Shown: positions 36,561-49,015 of the stretch, in pieces
Layout of the letters: every line of letters begins with the position of its first letter
How positions within the stretch are numbered: the stretch's first letter is position 1
DNA from: Struthidea cinerea
Taxonomy: Eukaryota; Chordata; Aves; Passeriformes; Corcoracidae
Direction: 5' to 3'
DNA length: 64,000 bases
Assembly (NCBI GenBank): GCA_013397865.1
Contig: VZTI01001119.1
Span: 1,234,498 to 1,298,497, forward strand
Notes under the pieces: model-generated
What the model saw: the letters and a program-made list of their open reading frames with translations, nothing else
The model's database searches: none
What the model was told of the DNA's origin: nothing
Program-made: the position numbers and the translations under genes

Positions 36561-37440
36561 GAGTTTAGGAGTGCAGGGAGACCATTAGGCCTCCCTGAAC
36601 TTAGAGAGCATGAAGAAGTAGCTACAAAGGAGTATTACATGGAGCCAGGCTCACATTTAGTAGGATTTCATTGTGATCAGAGTGCCAGGCTCTCTGGATG
36701 ATACCAGCTGAAAGCTGTTTGTGCTGTGCATTGCATGTGACAGACAGTCCATGATCCCAGTGGCTGCTGGCCCAGCTGAGAGAGCAGCAGTCAATGGAGA
36801 GGTGGCTGTTGGGCAATTCTGATGTGTTTTAAACCATTACTGAATCCCTTTATCCAAAGCTGTAGCACAGCTCTGCCAATCAATCTGCAGGACACTGTCT
36901 CTGTGCAAAACCTTATTAGACAGCTGTCTCTCAGTATCAAAGTCTTTCCTGAAAGAAGACAACCTTTTGTACAAAATAGAGACATTCTGAGTGTAAACCC
37001 TGTCTGTTGTGCAATACAAAACAGAACTGATGGCAAAATTGATGGTTTAGTATCTGGTGACTGCACAAAGCAGCACTGGGTTAAGGTGACCCCACACTGC
37101 CCTCTTACTGGTATGGTGTAGTGCCCACAGGTGAAACTGCTTCCTAAAAAAGTATGCTTTTCTTGTATAGAAGCATCACCCATAGAATATGCCTATAAAT
37201 GTACGTTTTAATTTGTCAGATTCACTTCCGGTATGTTCAAGGAAGCTTGAAAGTGCTGGCCTTTCCCACAGGATTTCTGGCCATCCAGGCCATGCTGGGA
37301 GAAGCAGTCCACAAGCAGTAGCTGTGCAAGAGCTCTCAAATTGGCAAGGTGACACACTGAATATGTGAAATTGTGTAGAAATCACAAGAACTGCCTTGTC
37401 AGTTGAAAGAATCTTCCTCAGGTCCTTCAAAACACCAAAC
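36561..37440. other. GC-balanced unassigned block
   Basis: Composition is more balanced than in the flanks. There are overlapping ORFs of 99 codons (+, 36822-37121) and 130 codons (-, 36791-37183), neither recognised. It could be an eroded mobile-element interior or unique sequence. Confidence 0.35.
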
Positions 37441-39216
37441 AGCTCTCAGCTTGGCTAGTTAGAAGTTATCATTAGATCTGTCTGTTAATAGGACTACTTT
37501 AGTATGACTTCCAGAAACTGGAAAAGTTAAGTATAGAGCAATTATTCCCCAAAATAAATTCTCCCCCCTAAAATATGGCTTACAATAAAAAATGTGGAAA
37601 ATAACTTCTCTGTAATGTTTTATTTCTCACAATTCCCTATATTTTCCTCTTCTAAGGAAACTATATAACATTTAAAAAAAAATATTTTGTCAAGTAAAAG
37701 TACTGGAGAAACACTTTGATAAGCATTAAGAAAACCAAATCTTATTTATATTGAAAGCAGAATGAATCTTTATTGGTTCAGTTTTGGCTGTGATTATTCT
37801 GTAAAACAGATTTAATTCTGTAAAACAAATGCTGGCATGACAAGTACAAGAAAACCTTCACCTGCTCTACTTAAACAGGAAAAAAAATTATATGGATTTC
37901 AGTGCATGTTGATATAAATTATGCTAATTCATCCTTCAGAGGGATAATTTATTTATGTGACCATGTTTTCAAAACTTCACTTGATGCATAAATATACTAT
38001 TATGTACTGCAGATGTCCCTTGTGTCTGACAGTGGTGTAAAACCCACCAAATAGCAATTATCTAAGCAGATGCATTTTATGAATACGATGTAGGCCCTCA
38101 AATCTGAATCCATAATGAAATCTTTCACAGTGTTTTCCTAATGTTTTCACAGTGGTTTCCAAGTCTTCTTCTTTTGACAGCATCATGGTAGGAAATTCTA
38201 AATTCTATATTACAGATACTAATTACACTAATCAGAAACATAGCATTGCACATGTTATTTTAGTCTGTGCTTTGCTGGGAACACCTGTTTGGAAGCACAG
38301 GTTAAAGTATAAAAATCTTAATAATTACTGAGACAGAGGTGGCAGTTACAAAGATAATCCACATTTGAATAAGGCAGTGTTCAGCATTCAGACACCACTA
38401 TCAGAGATCCCTCTAAGGCTTAAGGACATACAGGAAAATCAGAACTTAATTGGAAAACAAGTTGGACTGAATAGTCAGTGAAATATGTAAATCCCTTTTT
38501 ATTAATCTATTCTTCTAATTTAATCTCTTGAGTCTCGGTTTCTAATTAACATATGAAAACATAGCTGTAATCAGTAAAATATCAATATGCTAATAACACT
38601 AAGTACGAGTTCTTATATTTGAAGGAACTTGAGTATAAATATCTCCAACAAGCATTTAATTTAAATTTAGGAAGACAGCTCCTCTGCTAATTAGAAACCC
38701 ATGGACTGGTAGAAGTGTCGCTATCAAACACTACTATAGTGCTTACGAATGACAAGTTTGGTAGCCATGTAATCAGTTCAAAGTTATGTAAGCAGTAAAA
38801 GATCATGTCCTCAGGGATTTCCTCAAATTTCTTTGCACTTTTGTACTTTTGTTTTCCATGACAGTTTCTACAAAGCTTGAGTACTACGTATTAAAGAGAA
38901 TATAGAAAGCAGGAGTTTGCCTACTCATGCTTAAGTGTATCAGTATTTGGAAAAAGGCAGCACAGTATATGTATAGATCAAATGTGCAACAATTAATTAT
39001 TAGTGTCTTTATGTTTCATTCAACACATTAATCTGCTCCTTAATCTAGTTTACATTTTTTTAGCATATATGTGTGTGTATTTAGTTTAATTTCAACTTCA
39101 CTTTCTCATTGTGTATATACTTTGTTTATTCACATATTGCAGTAAAAAATTTCAGCAGAGCTTCAAGATTCATAAAAAAGAAAAAGAAGAAAACATCAGA
39201 TGAGATGCAGTCATAG
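37441..39216. other. AT-rich sequence, nothing recognised
   Basis: No gene or repeat recognised. Confidence 0.4.
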
Positions 39217-39221
39217 GCAGG

Positions 39222-39761
39222 TATGCTGGGTTTAGCTGGGGCAGAGTTAATCTTCTTCACAGTGGCTAGAGCAGAGCTATGTTTTGGATTTGTGCTGAAC
39301 ATAGGGTTGATAATATAGAGATGTTTTTGTTGTTGCTGAGCAGGACTTGCACAGAGCCAAGGCCTTTTCTGCTTTTCGTGCAGCCACACTGACGAGGGAG
39401 TTGGGGGTGTATGGGAGGTTGGAAGGAGACACAGCCAGGACAGGTGACCCAAACTGACCAAAAAGATATTCCAGACCATATGGCATTGTGTCAGTATATG
39501 AAATGGGGGAAGAAGGATGAAGGGGAGGTGTGGTATTGGTCAGCAGGTGGTAAGTAAATGCACTGTGCATCACTTGTTTATTATTATTTACCCTTATTAC
39601 TGTATTTTAGTTATTTTCAGTTATTAAATTGTTCTTGTTTCAACATACAAGTTTTACTTTGATTCTCCTCCCCATTCCACTGGGGTGAGGGTGGAGGATG
39701 GGGCAGGGTTGATCAAGAGGCTGTGGGCTGCCTAATCTCCAACTGGCTTCAAATCATGACA
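39222..39761 (+). mobile_element. Solo LTR with exact 5-bp target duplication
   Basis: The element starts TATGCTGGGTTTAGC (the second base is probably a G-to-A change from TG) and ends CATGACA. GCAGG stands on both sides (39217-39221 and 39762-39766). It aligns with the minus-strand LTR at 43274-43819: cagagttaatcttcttcaca, gttttggatttgtgctgaac, cagagccaaggccttttctg. A 5-bp duplication fits an ERVL-type integrase. The element is 540 bp with no interior. ORFs of 98-117 codons on its minus strand are incidental. Confidence 0.88.
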
Positions 39762-39766
39762 GCAGG

Positions 39767-40377
39767 AAACAGAGTTACTTACCTGCTCCTCATTTCCCAT
39801 CATTTTCCTGTAGAAAGGCAGCATAGATATGGAGGACAATAACACGTTAGAACTGACTCCCAAGCACACTGTGTTAGGCCTGCACTTGAATTCAGCACAG
39901 TCTAAAAGGCACAGAATTTCTATTTACGTATACAGAGGTGACATTCCAAGGCACAGTGTGGTTTAGTGGTAAACGCAATGGACCTGTGGAATGTAGTGAT
40001 GACAGTGTTTACAAATAACTTTCCTTGAAGGGAGAGATCCATAACATGTTTTTCAAGGTCCATAATGAGAAAAAATGACTCATTCCATTCACTATTAATC
40101 TCCCAGATGCAGTTACATGTCATGGTTATACAAGGAATATGCCAAATATATACATGCATAGACATATATATATATATAGATATATATCATACGCGTAGGG
40201 CTTGCGGAGGCCTCAGGAAAGTCTGAACAGGAACAGTCAGTGCTGGTGGTGCTCTCTGGTCTGCTTGAATATCACAAAAAAATGTAAGACCTAATTTTAG
40301 ATTGCACAGAGTTGAGTAATTCCATCTGAAAATACATATTTATTTATATTCTAGTACTTCCTAATTTAGGTGTACTA
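39767..40377. other. AT-rich sequence with a TA tract
   Basis: Contains a (TA)n tract near 40165-40188. Nothing else recognised. Confidence 0.4.
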
Positions 40378-40396
40378 GAAAGAAAGAAAGAAAGAA

Positions 40397-40436
<40 letters not shown>

Positions 40437-40486
40437 AAAAGAAAGAAAGAAGGAAAGAAAGAAAGAAAGAAAGAAAGGAAGGAAAT
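40378..40486 (+). repeat. (GAAA)n microsatellite
   Basis: About 109 bp of GAAA units with a few GGAA interruptions. Strongly purine-rich on one strand. The serine/phenylalanine/leucine-rich ORF on the other strand is an artefact. Confidence 0.97.
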
Positions 40487-40676
40487 AAAAGACAGTTTGT
40501 TTTCCTTCAATTTTCTCACACTGGGCAGCATCTCTGAACTCATAAATGAGTGGTAAACAAGTATGATAAAGCAGAGTTTGCTACAGCTTGTACACTCTTT
40601 TAGGGGAAAAGGAACAGGGATAGAACTGAGTCTGTCCAACTTTTGCTCCTGAGATTGTGAAATTATACCCAGTGCT

Positions 40677-40712
40677 GTAATAATAGTAATAATCATAATA
40701 ATAATAATATTT
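40677..40712 (+). repeat. (AAT)n-like simple repeat
   Basis: Imperfect run of taa/ata units. Confidence 0.8.
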
Positions 40713-40744
40713 AAAAAACCCCTTACAGTCTGCATTTTAACATT

Positions 40745-40769
40745 TGGTTATACAATGATTGTATAACCA
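40745..40769. repeat. 25-bp palindrome
   Basis: Perfect 12-bp arms TGGTTATACAAT and ATTGTATAACCA around one G. It could extrude as a cruciform or be a dimeric factor site. Confidence 0.9.
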
Positions 40770-41160
40770 GGGGAACTTCATGAGCTACCTCTCACCCTGT
40801 GTTTTTATGAGCTTGTGATCTCAAAATCAATTGCCTGCTTTTATTGCCTCTGACCGAAGTAGGACACATTGCTTGATCTTTGGAGATTTGCTCAATGTGG
40901 GTATTTTAACCTAAATTTTTAGGTGAGTTAGAATAAATTTTGGACCTTCTTTCTTCAGTTAATTTATCTTCCTTCACAGATCATCCAGAGGCATATTTCT
41001 TTCTTTTGCAGTTATGATTTGCATTCCTAGAAAATTATAAACAAACTGTATCCCTAAAATATTAGAGGTAAACACTGCCATTTTCTTTGCAACAACAAGC
41101 GAATGCAAGAGCTATCAGATTGTGCTATTATGCTTCCCACAGGAATGCCAAATGGTGTTT
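40770..41160. other. AT-rich sequence, nothing recognised
   Basis: No gene or repeat recognised. Confidence 0.35.
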
Positions 41161-41164
41161 TATG

Positions 41165-41330
41165 AATGTCATTAATATAGTATGCAAATGATCTGATTGG
41201 CTTTTGCTCCTCCGTTTGGGTTAACCTAGTCAATCAGTCCGATGTCGCTAATGAGAAAGTTGATGAAAGCTTATCCTGTTGTTGAGAAGGTCAATGAAAT
41301 GACAGACCCCTCTCTCTTTTCACTTGCCTT
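41165..41330. promoter_or_regulatory. Candidate developmental enhancer or conserved non-coding element
   Basis: A compact cluster of motifs that often occur in vertebrate enhancers: octamer ATGCAAAT (41184-41191), homeodomain-like CTAATGAG, GTTAACC, CAATCA and TGACAG (MEIS-like), in sequence with CpGs and no repeat signature. This is motif-based only. Conservation was not tested. Confidence 0.25.
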
Positions 41331-43268
41331 ACAGCTAGAGTACCATAAATAGCAATGTTTGAAGGATTAACTGAAGTCACCTGGGTATTGATAAGGGACT
41401 CTGAAGCAAGTTGTTACAAAATTTCCTATAACATACATTTATCATAATGTGAGCTATTATAAAAGAATTTAACCTTATTATATTTGTATTAATAAGGAGT
41501 GTTCAAATAAAATAAAGGGAGTGAATTTTGAAGGCTTCTTATAATCAGAAAATGCATTTAATTATAAAGATAGCTTTCTAGAAAAAAAATGAAATGGCAG
41601 GCAGTCCCTTCAAGGTAGAGTTTTTTTGTTTTCAGTCTTCTTTTTCATTTATTCAGTTTATACAGTTCATTTATACACTTTCCTCCCAAAATTTTTTCAA
41701 TCTCTTTTTTTCAAATGAACAGAAGTGAAATTCAGGTTCTCATCTTCCTAAACTCTATACTGTGGTGAAGTCACAAAAATTGCTAAGAACTCCTCTTTGC
41801 ATAAGACAGTGCTCACATAGAAGATCAAATCTCTAAAAAATAATGATTGTTTGCTGTCTGGATAGTAATAGAAATCTCTGTTGCAGTGGTCCTTGTAACA
41901 GCTTAATCAGGATAGATGTCCTGAATCAGTTTTCGACTTGGTTTTTGTACTCCAGCTGCCCAAGGTCCTACATAACCTCTTCAGCCACACCTGTAATCCT
42001 TCATTATTGATTGTATTGATCTTAATACAAAATATCTCCTAATTATCTTACCGATGTACAAAGCACTTATTTTATGATGCTACATCTGCGGTAGCAGTTT
42101 GTACTTCCAGTTATGTACAATATGGCCAGTTCTACAATTTGGAATCACCTGAGATTCTCTGTGATAGTCCAAGTCTCCACCCAGGGTATTAATCTACATA
42201 TTTAAACATAACAATTGGTTTATGCACAGCAGAAACTGCCTAGGGAAATCTCTAGACCTTTCCAAAATTCCCAACTCTAGAGTTCCCGCAGCAATTAGTC
42301 AAAAACTTTGTTGTGAAGGAGGCTGGGAAGTATCTTAATCACCTTTTCTTATCTCAAGCCCGACCATTATATCTATTCAGTCTCTATGCAGAGACAATCT
42401 GGGGAGTTCCCGGACCAGGCAAATAATAACTTAGTGCATTGGGTGTGTACATAGGCCTTGCTCTGATACCAAATTACTCCACAATTATAACCGTAGGACA
42501 AATCTGAATTTGAATATTATTTTTCCTTTATGACTTACATTCTAAAGTTATTATCACTGTATGTTTTCCACTTACATTTATGACTTGGCAAAAAAAAAAT
42601 CCTTAGGCGTGACATTACAAGACAATATTATAAGCTTTGCTCAGAATAATTTGAAAAGTAAGTGGTTTTAAATGTTGAAACTAAGAAAAGAGAGTCACAC
42701 ACTAAAAATGTAGATCAGATCAGTGTTTCCTTGCAGTGAGAATAGAGCCGGGGATGCAAGAACATCATACTGTTTCCAAGCTTTGTATTTCAATAATTTT
42801 ATACTAAAATTTCTTTTTAGCTGATTGCATTATATGGAAATATCACCAAATGAAGAATGCTTTTTAGAAGCTATTATTCCAGAAAAGCTCAAGTACTGCA
42901 ACTTTAGTCAAAGGTAGATGACTTAAGGAGAGCTCAGCTAAGGAGAGAGCTAAGAAAGTCTGTTTTGGCCTGCAATCTTTTTCTGATTAAATATAATTCC
43001 TGTGAAATCTAGACCAACAATGTAATATTTTTCACATTAGATTTCAGTGTTATAACTTAGTAGCTTTTTTTTATGGGAGAGCTACTTCTCCTGAATGTCT
43101 GAACCTCTGGACTGAAGTATGCTTCTTTGTCTCTCTGGACTTCTACAAGGAATTTCTGTAAGAAACAGCCTTGACTGTACTGTCTGAAATTTCCTTTACA
43201 GTTCCAGGGAAATATGGCATTGAAGATAATCTTTCCTTTGAAAGTAGTAATCTATTGGTCAGTGCAAT
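41331..43268. other. AT-rich sequence, nothing recognised
   Basis: No gene or repeat recognised. Confidence 0.4.
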
Positions 43269-43273
43269 GCAGC

Positions 43274-43819
43274 TGTTGTGTTTTAGCCCCAGCCAGCAGC
43301 TCATCACCACACAGCCACTCACTGAATCAGAACTGTAAAAATGAGGGAACTCATGGGTTGAGATAAAGAAAATTAATTAATTAAAAAAAAAACCCAACAA
43401 ACCAAAATATCAGAAACCACAGAAAAATTGTAAAGGAGAAAATATATTAAACCAAGAAAGACAAGTGATGCAAAAACCCCCAATTGCTCATGGCCTCATG
43501 CCCAACCAAACATTGGCAGCCACAGATGACCTTCCTCATGGCCAGTTTTATTACTGAGCACGATGTCATACAGTATGGAATGTCCCTTTGGTCAGCCAGG
43601 TCAGCTGATTTGGCTGTGTCCCCTCCCAGCTCCTTGTGCCTCCCCAGCCTCCTCGCTGGTGGGGTGGGATGAGGAACAGAAAAGGCCTTGGCTCTGTGCA
43701 AGTGCTGCTCAGTGATATCAAAAACATCCATGTGTTATCAACACAGCACAAATCCAAAACACAGCCCCATACCAGCTACTGTGAAGAAAAGTAACTCAAC
43801 TCCAGCCAAAACCAGTACA
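43274..43819 (-). mobile_element. Solo LTR, antisense, with exact 5-bp target duplication
   Basis: On the minus strand it starts TGTACTGGTTTTGGC and ends AAAACACAACA. GCAGC flanks it on both sides (43269-43273 and 43820-43824). Same family as 39222-39761 but inverted, with its own target duplication, so the two are independent insertions and not the ends of one provirus. Length 546 bp. Confidence 0.9.
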
Positions 43820-43824
43820 GCAGC

Positions 43825-45809
43825 TTATGAAATTCCTTATCACGTTAAGTTTAAAATGGGGGTCACTTCCATAAGAGAGCTGACCCAGCATGACTCCTGG
43901 AATCCATCTTGTCTCTACATCTCATGTTTGGCTGCAGTAAAACCTTTCTAAATTGCCTACACTCTCAGTAGCTTATTTGCTCCAAGGCCTCTCAACTCCT
44001 GTCTTCAGGAAGTGAGTAGGCATTACAGCGTTTGTTGCCTCAGATTGTTATGAGATTCCAATTCCAAATGGCTCATCTTGCACAAACGGATGTGTTATTT
44101 ATTTCCTCACAAACAAGATATTAATCCATTCAGCTTTAGTGGGGACATAAAAGTGGGGCTATTCTGTGGGTGCAGAGTTATAGCACTTTGCAGTCCTCGG
44201 ATACATGACAGTAAATGTACCACAAAGTTCCCACATTGTCCAAGTCACACAATTATCTCTGCACTAAATACTGTGAATACTTATGTAGCAGTAGAATTCA
44301 GATTAGTATCAGATTCACCCTGTTCATGTAAGCAAAGCTTGTTTTAAAATCAATTGAACTAATTGAAAAATAGTTTCCTTAGATTTCTGTGGCCTTTGCT
44401 TTATGCCACAAAAAGAACAGATGAAAATATGATTAGTTATTTTATGAACATTATTCTTTATGTGATTTGTTTAGGCATTTGCTATGAGGAATATTTATTT
44501 TTAGTTTTCATGAGGCTTTAAGGAAGTAATCTAAACAGAGATCTTTCAAATATCTGAATTCTAGGCATATTTGAAATACTAGGACATTTGCTATGAATAC
44601 AAACAAAAGAATTTTTCTGTCATAACAGAAGCAGAAAATTAATTGATTGTAATAACACCATTAGAGAGATATTCTGCTTGTGCTGTCAAAAAAATGACAT
44701 AAAGGTATTTAAAGCAGTAGGTTTCGAGCCCCATTTTGTCTTGACAGGAGAAATCAATAAGCATAAAAGAAGCCTGGTTTTGGTTTGATAGCTTTTTTTC
44801 TTTTGTGCACTAGTGTCCTGAATTTCTGCTGTTCCTTAATAACGTTGTTATTATTTTTGAAAAAGAAGAATAGGGCAACAGGGTGTTCTTCTCGTAGCCT
44901 TCAGGAGGGCCAACTCTAGTAGCTGTCCTCAGAGCTGACATGCAGATATTCCCCCTTCCTGGTCTTCTGCTCTAGCACTACCTATTCCAAAAAGAGAGCC
45001 AAAAAAAGATTTACCTTAAAAAGGCTGAATACTTGTGTAATGATGACTGTGGCTTCTCAGTTGACACTGTCTGCCAATAGATGATGAGCACTGCCTGTAT
45101 AAGCAAGGTGTCACTGCTGAAATCTTCAGGTAACATGAAAATAGCTCTCAGCAATTCAAAAAATAATTGTCACTTCATTCGTCTTTGCGAAAAAGAAAAA
45201 AAGTCAGCAGAAGGAAAAAAGAAAGCTGTACAAGGAAAAAGAAAAAAATAGTGATAGGCTGATTTAACAAGTAATACAATGTAATAATAATCTTTCCATT
45301 GAGATGGATTTCATGTCCAATTACTTCAAGGTCAATTTTCATAAATTCAACATTTCTGGGAGAAAATGCGAGCTATTCTGTCTTTCATTAAAGTGAGTGA
45401 TTCTAACTGTCTTCTCTGCTGACAAGTCATAGCTATATTATGTGTCATGACACGTAACTGACAATGCAATAATGTCAGATAATTTTATAAAAAGCATAAC
45501 TGAAAGATGTGTAATTAGCTGGTGGCATTGCAACTGAGCTCAAACCTAGGTGTTTTGTGAAAGTCTCATCCAGACTAAGTTCATTTATAAGGAGAGTGAG
45601 AAGACCCCGGAGACTTTTTTTCCAACGTTTGTAGTTAAGGTGGCAAGACATATTTCTTCTGCTAGACATATTTTTGAAGCCATATCTTTAAACAATAAAA
45701 AAATTTGAAGCATTGTGCCTACTGGAACAAACTTCTTTGCGAGATCTTTTATCTAAAAATTATTATTAGTTTCTGTTATATGACTTTTTGGCATCATAGA
45801 ACACGTGAG
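43825..45809. other. AT-rich sequence, nothing recognised
   Basis: No gene or repeat recognised. Confidence 0.4.
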
Positions 45810-46224
45810 CTAGCTATGGTAGCCACCGCTTGAAAGTGTCCAAAATCCATATCCTTGGGGACAGAAGAAAGGGACACATGCTGTGTGGCTGAGCAGTTTT
45901 AGGTACAGACAGGGAATGTTTGCCATGGAGCCAGCATGTACTTGCAGCCACAAGGTGAAGCACAGGAGGCAGCTGTGGCCAGCCTGAATTTCAGTGGTGT
46001 CCCCATGCTGGGCAGAATGGTGTTGGCAGGGCCTGACAGCTTGAGAGATTTGGCAGTGGAAAGCATCTTGGAAGATGAGCGTTCTGATTGAGTGGGCCTG
46101 CAGGCATCCACATGGAGCTTCACAAAAAGTCCTTCCAATCTTCCACCACAAGGCAAAAGATATGCTACCACTTCTAGCAAGTGTGCTTTCTGCTCCAGCC
46201 AGACAAGCACTTTTTTTTTTTTTT
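45810..46224. other. GC-richer unassigned block ending in a T15 run
   Basis: About 400 bp with distinctly higher GC than the flanks and two long minus-strand ORFs in different frames (113 and 103 codons), neither recognised. It ends in a 15-T run at about 46210-46224. It could be an old retroelement or retrocopy with shifted frames. The T run lies on the wrong side for the poly(A) tail of a minus-strand retrocopy. Confidence 0.4.
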
Positions 46225-46611
46225 GACTTGCCTGTTTTCTCAGAATTTACGAATTCTGAAAGTAAAAAATGAATTTATTAAATACGGGCCTCAGTTATGT
46301 TTCCATCAAAAAAGATGGAACTCATTCCACTGGTGTTTCTCTTGAAATCTAGCAGATTTAAATCAGTGGTATGTGTAAACTGCAAAAACTAATAATCAAT
46401 AAAGAAAATATTACAGTTTTTGAACAAAGACTAGATCCACATCTACTTATGGCTGCCACACACAAATGGCAAATGCCGCACACCAAGAGCCAATTGATGG
46501 CTTAATATTAACACTTACCAAAACATCCTCAGAATAGGCTTGAGTTTCTTCCGCATCAAAATGGTGGGAATATTTGCTAGTTGTGGCTTACTCATTCATT
46601 GAAAGTCTGAC

Positions 46612-47202
46612 TGTTCTACCAGGAGATACTTCACTCCAAACTCAAAGAAAGGTTATAATTTCAAACTCTTTTATTGATTCTAGTGTGATTTGTAACAGCT
46701 TGTACTGGAATTCTGAAAACTCTTGAAACTGGTAAAGAAATTTACTCCATGATGCGTTACTCCATGACGCAGCAGAAGGGCTGCTTGAAGTCTGTATTAT
46801 CTGCAGTATTAAGGCTCTCCCCCTTTCTCCCTTTTGTACCCTTCCTGATGCAGAACATTTATACTGCATGGGGAAGATCAATGCATCTTTGTGTGAGTTC
46901 CCCCCCTGAGCTGAAAACTTCCCTGCTGCTGGCACCCTACAGGAACACCACAGTTTCAGCCTTATTTTATCCATAAGAAATGTCAGAAGGAAATTTATTT
47001 TTCCCCTCACTCCTTCATCTCCTCATCAGCTAAGCGGTCACAGGAAGACTTCTTCTGAAACCCTGTCTTGTGCCTGCATTGTTAAGCTCTGTTCTGCTGG
47101 CCTGGCCCTTCCTTTATCCTGAGCACTACCAGTCACAAAGGACCACAACCCATTGAACCGCAAACAGTAGCTGCTTGGTTACACCGAGGGGCACAACAGA
47201 CA
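46612..47202 (-). mobile_element. Probable antisense solo LTR
   Basis: On the minus strand it starts TGTCTGTTGTGCC and ends GGTAGAACA. A TATA-like CAGTATAAATG lies mid-element, and AATAAAAGAG follows about 180 bp later, close to the end, which is the promoter/poly(A) spacing of an LTR. I found no exact target duplication at these ends, so the limits may be a few bases off. The 122-codon minus-strand ORF is not recognised. Confidence 0.45.
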
Positions 47203-48555
47203 CTCCATCTGATCTCAGCTGTAAAGATGAGAAAAACTCCAGTGATCCACTCAGTATTCCCACACCCTTAGGTCTTCCTCTGACCAGCCATGCCCTGTCC
47301 ACCACTTTAGTACAACATTGTTGATATTCCTTGTTTTTCTTTTCCTTTCTCCATATTCAGACTGTTTCTGCCAAATTCCTATGGTGACAAGTACTTCTGT
47401 TGAAGATTTAATACACCATGCTGTGAACAGTACTGGGAGCTGGATATGGTCCATGTCTCCATAAAAGAGAGATGCCTCTATACACATGAATAGAAGTTTG
47501 AATAGTAAATCAAATCCCATTTCAGTAAACCAATGGTTTATTATTTAAATTACATAATGCATGCCATCGATAATAATATAATTTTGATCTATGCTTAAAA
47601 TTAAACATGTGAATCTGGTCTATTGTATTATTGGTCTGAAATAGTCATGGTATAGAAGATTTGTAAGTCTGTTACTTTTGATTTATAAAGCATTTGGTGT
47701 AGCAACAAAAGCACCCCCAAAAAATCTGAAATTGTTACACCTGAGAGATAATGACTGAGAGAAGAAAAAGTGGTTTTGTCTAAATAGATCAATAAGCTTA
47801 CATCAGGTCTAATTATAGATGTGTCTCCGTTCAGTTAGAAAGAGAAATCCTAACTAAACCCTTATACACTAATAGATAGTGGTAGAGAAATGGAAAACCA
47901 CAGGTCATACAAAAGATTTAAGTGCCAAGGTCTTAGAAACACATTTCTTTACTGTTTCTGAAAGAAAGTTTGGCTCCATTACCCCAGCATTTAAAAGTAA
48001 CAATTTCATTTTCTTCTGCCTAACTCACACAACATTTTAACATCAATGAAGTTTCAGTGGCTTAGAGGAAGAACTTGGTTCCAGCTTTTATCCAGAAATA
48101 ATGAATAAATAAATAATGAAACTTCTATTCTTTGTGTTCACTCTGTTTCTGCTAACAAGCAAATGAAAGTTTTGTTGCAGAATGGTAAGTTCTTTCTGAA
48201 TGATAGTACTTTGCACTGTACTTGTTCAGGGATGACCTGAGAAGATTTCTATGTGTCGATGTAGAAAATATACAGAGTAAAACTGCATGTAAGAGAGAGT
48301 GTTTCCCCATATTTTGCAATTCGTTTTGAGAATAATTTATCTGTTTAACACAGGTCTGTAAGTTCACTGTAGCATTTATAATAGTGATTGATACATGTGA
48401 TGATAAAGGTTCATTGCAAGGAATGTCTTTGTAAAGAACTATTTTGCTCAATTAGTATAGACTTTCTTTATTATTCATATAACATAACCAAAAGATTAAT
48501 AAAATGTAACTAAATAAATGTAAAAAAAAGGTAGTTAATTCTAGCTTCAAGAAAG
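47203..48555. other. AT-rich sequence, nothing recognised
   Basis: No gene or repeat recognised. Confidence 0.4.
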
Positions 48556-49015
48556 ACATTGAGGTGCTGGAGTGAGTCCAGACAAGAGCAAGGAAGCTGG
48601 TGAAGGGTCTAGAGAGTAAGTCCTATGAGGAGCAGCTGAGGGAGCTGGGCTTGTTTAGCCTGGAGAAAAGGAGGGTCAGGGGGGACCTTACCACTCTCTA
48701 CAACTGCCTGAAAGGAGGCTGGGGCCAGGTGGTGATCACTCTCTTCTCCCAGGTAACAAGTGACAGGACAAGAGGAAATTCCTTCAGGATGTGCCAGGAG
48801 AGGTTCAGGCTGGACATCAGGAGGAATTTCTTCACAGCAAGGGCTGTTGAACCTTTCAGTGTCTAGGTAGGTGGTAGATTCACCTTTCTGGAGGTGTTCA
48901 AGAAGCAACTGGATGTGGCACATAGTGCCGTGGTCTGGTTGACAAGTCTGGTCAAATGTTGGGCTTGATGTTCTCAGAGGTGTTTTCCCAAATAAATGAT
49001 TCTGTCATTCTGTGT
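48556..49015 (+). mobile_element. CR1 LINE 3' fragment, sense
   Basis: Starts in the C-terminal part of the CR1 ORF2 (reading LRELGLFSLEKRRVRGDLTT) and continues through the 3' UTR (aggttcaggctggacatcag, gcttgatgttctcagaggt) to a worn tail (attctgtcattctgtg). Well preserved, so relatively young within the window. Confidence 0.95.

Noticed and set aside
40378..40486. CRISPR-like or satellite array
   Set aside because: It is a plain 4-base microsatellite without spacers. No CRISPR pattern exists anywhere in the window.
40361..40735. 124-codon minus-strand ORF rich in Ser, Phe and Leu
   Set aside because: It is the translation of the GAAA microsatellite.
39222..43819. The two related LTRs as the ends of one provirus
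   Set aside because: They are in opposite orientation and each has its own target duplication. Proviral LTRs would be direct repeats sharing one duplication.
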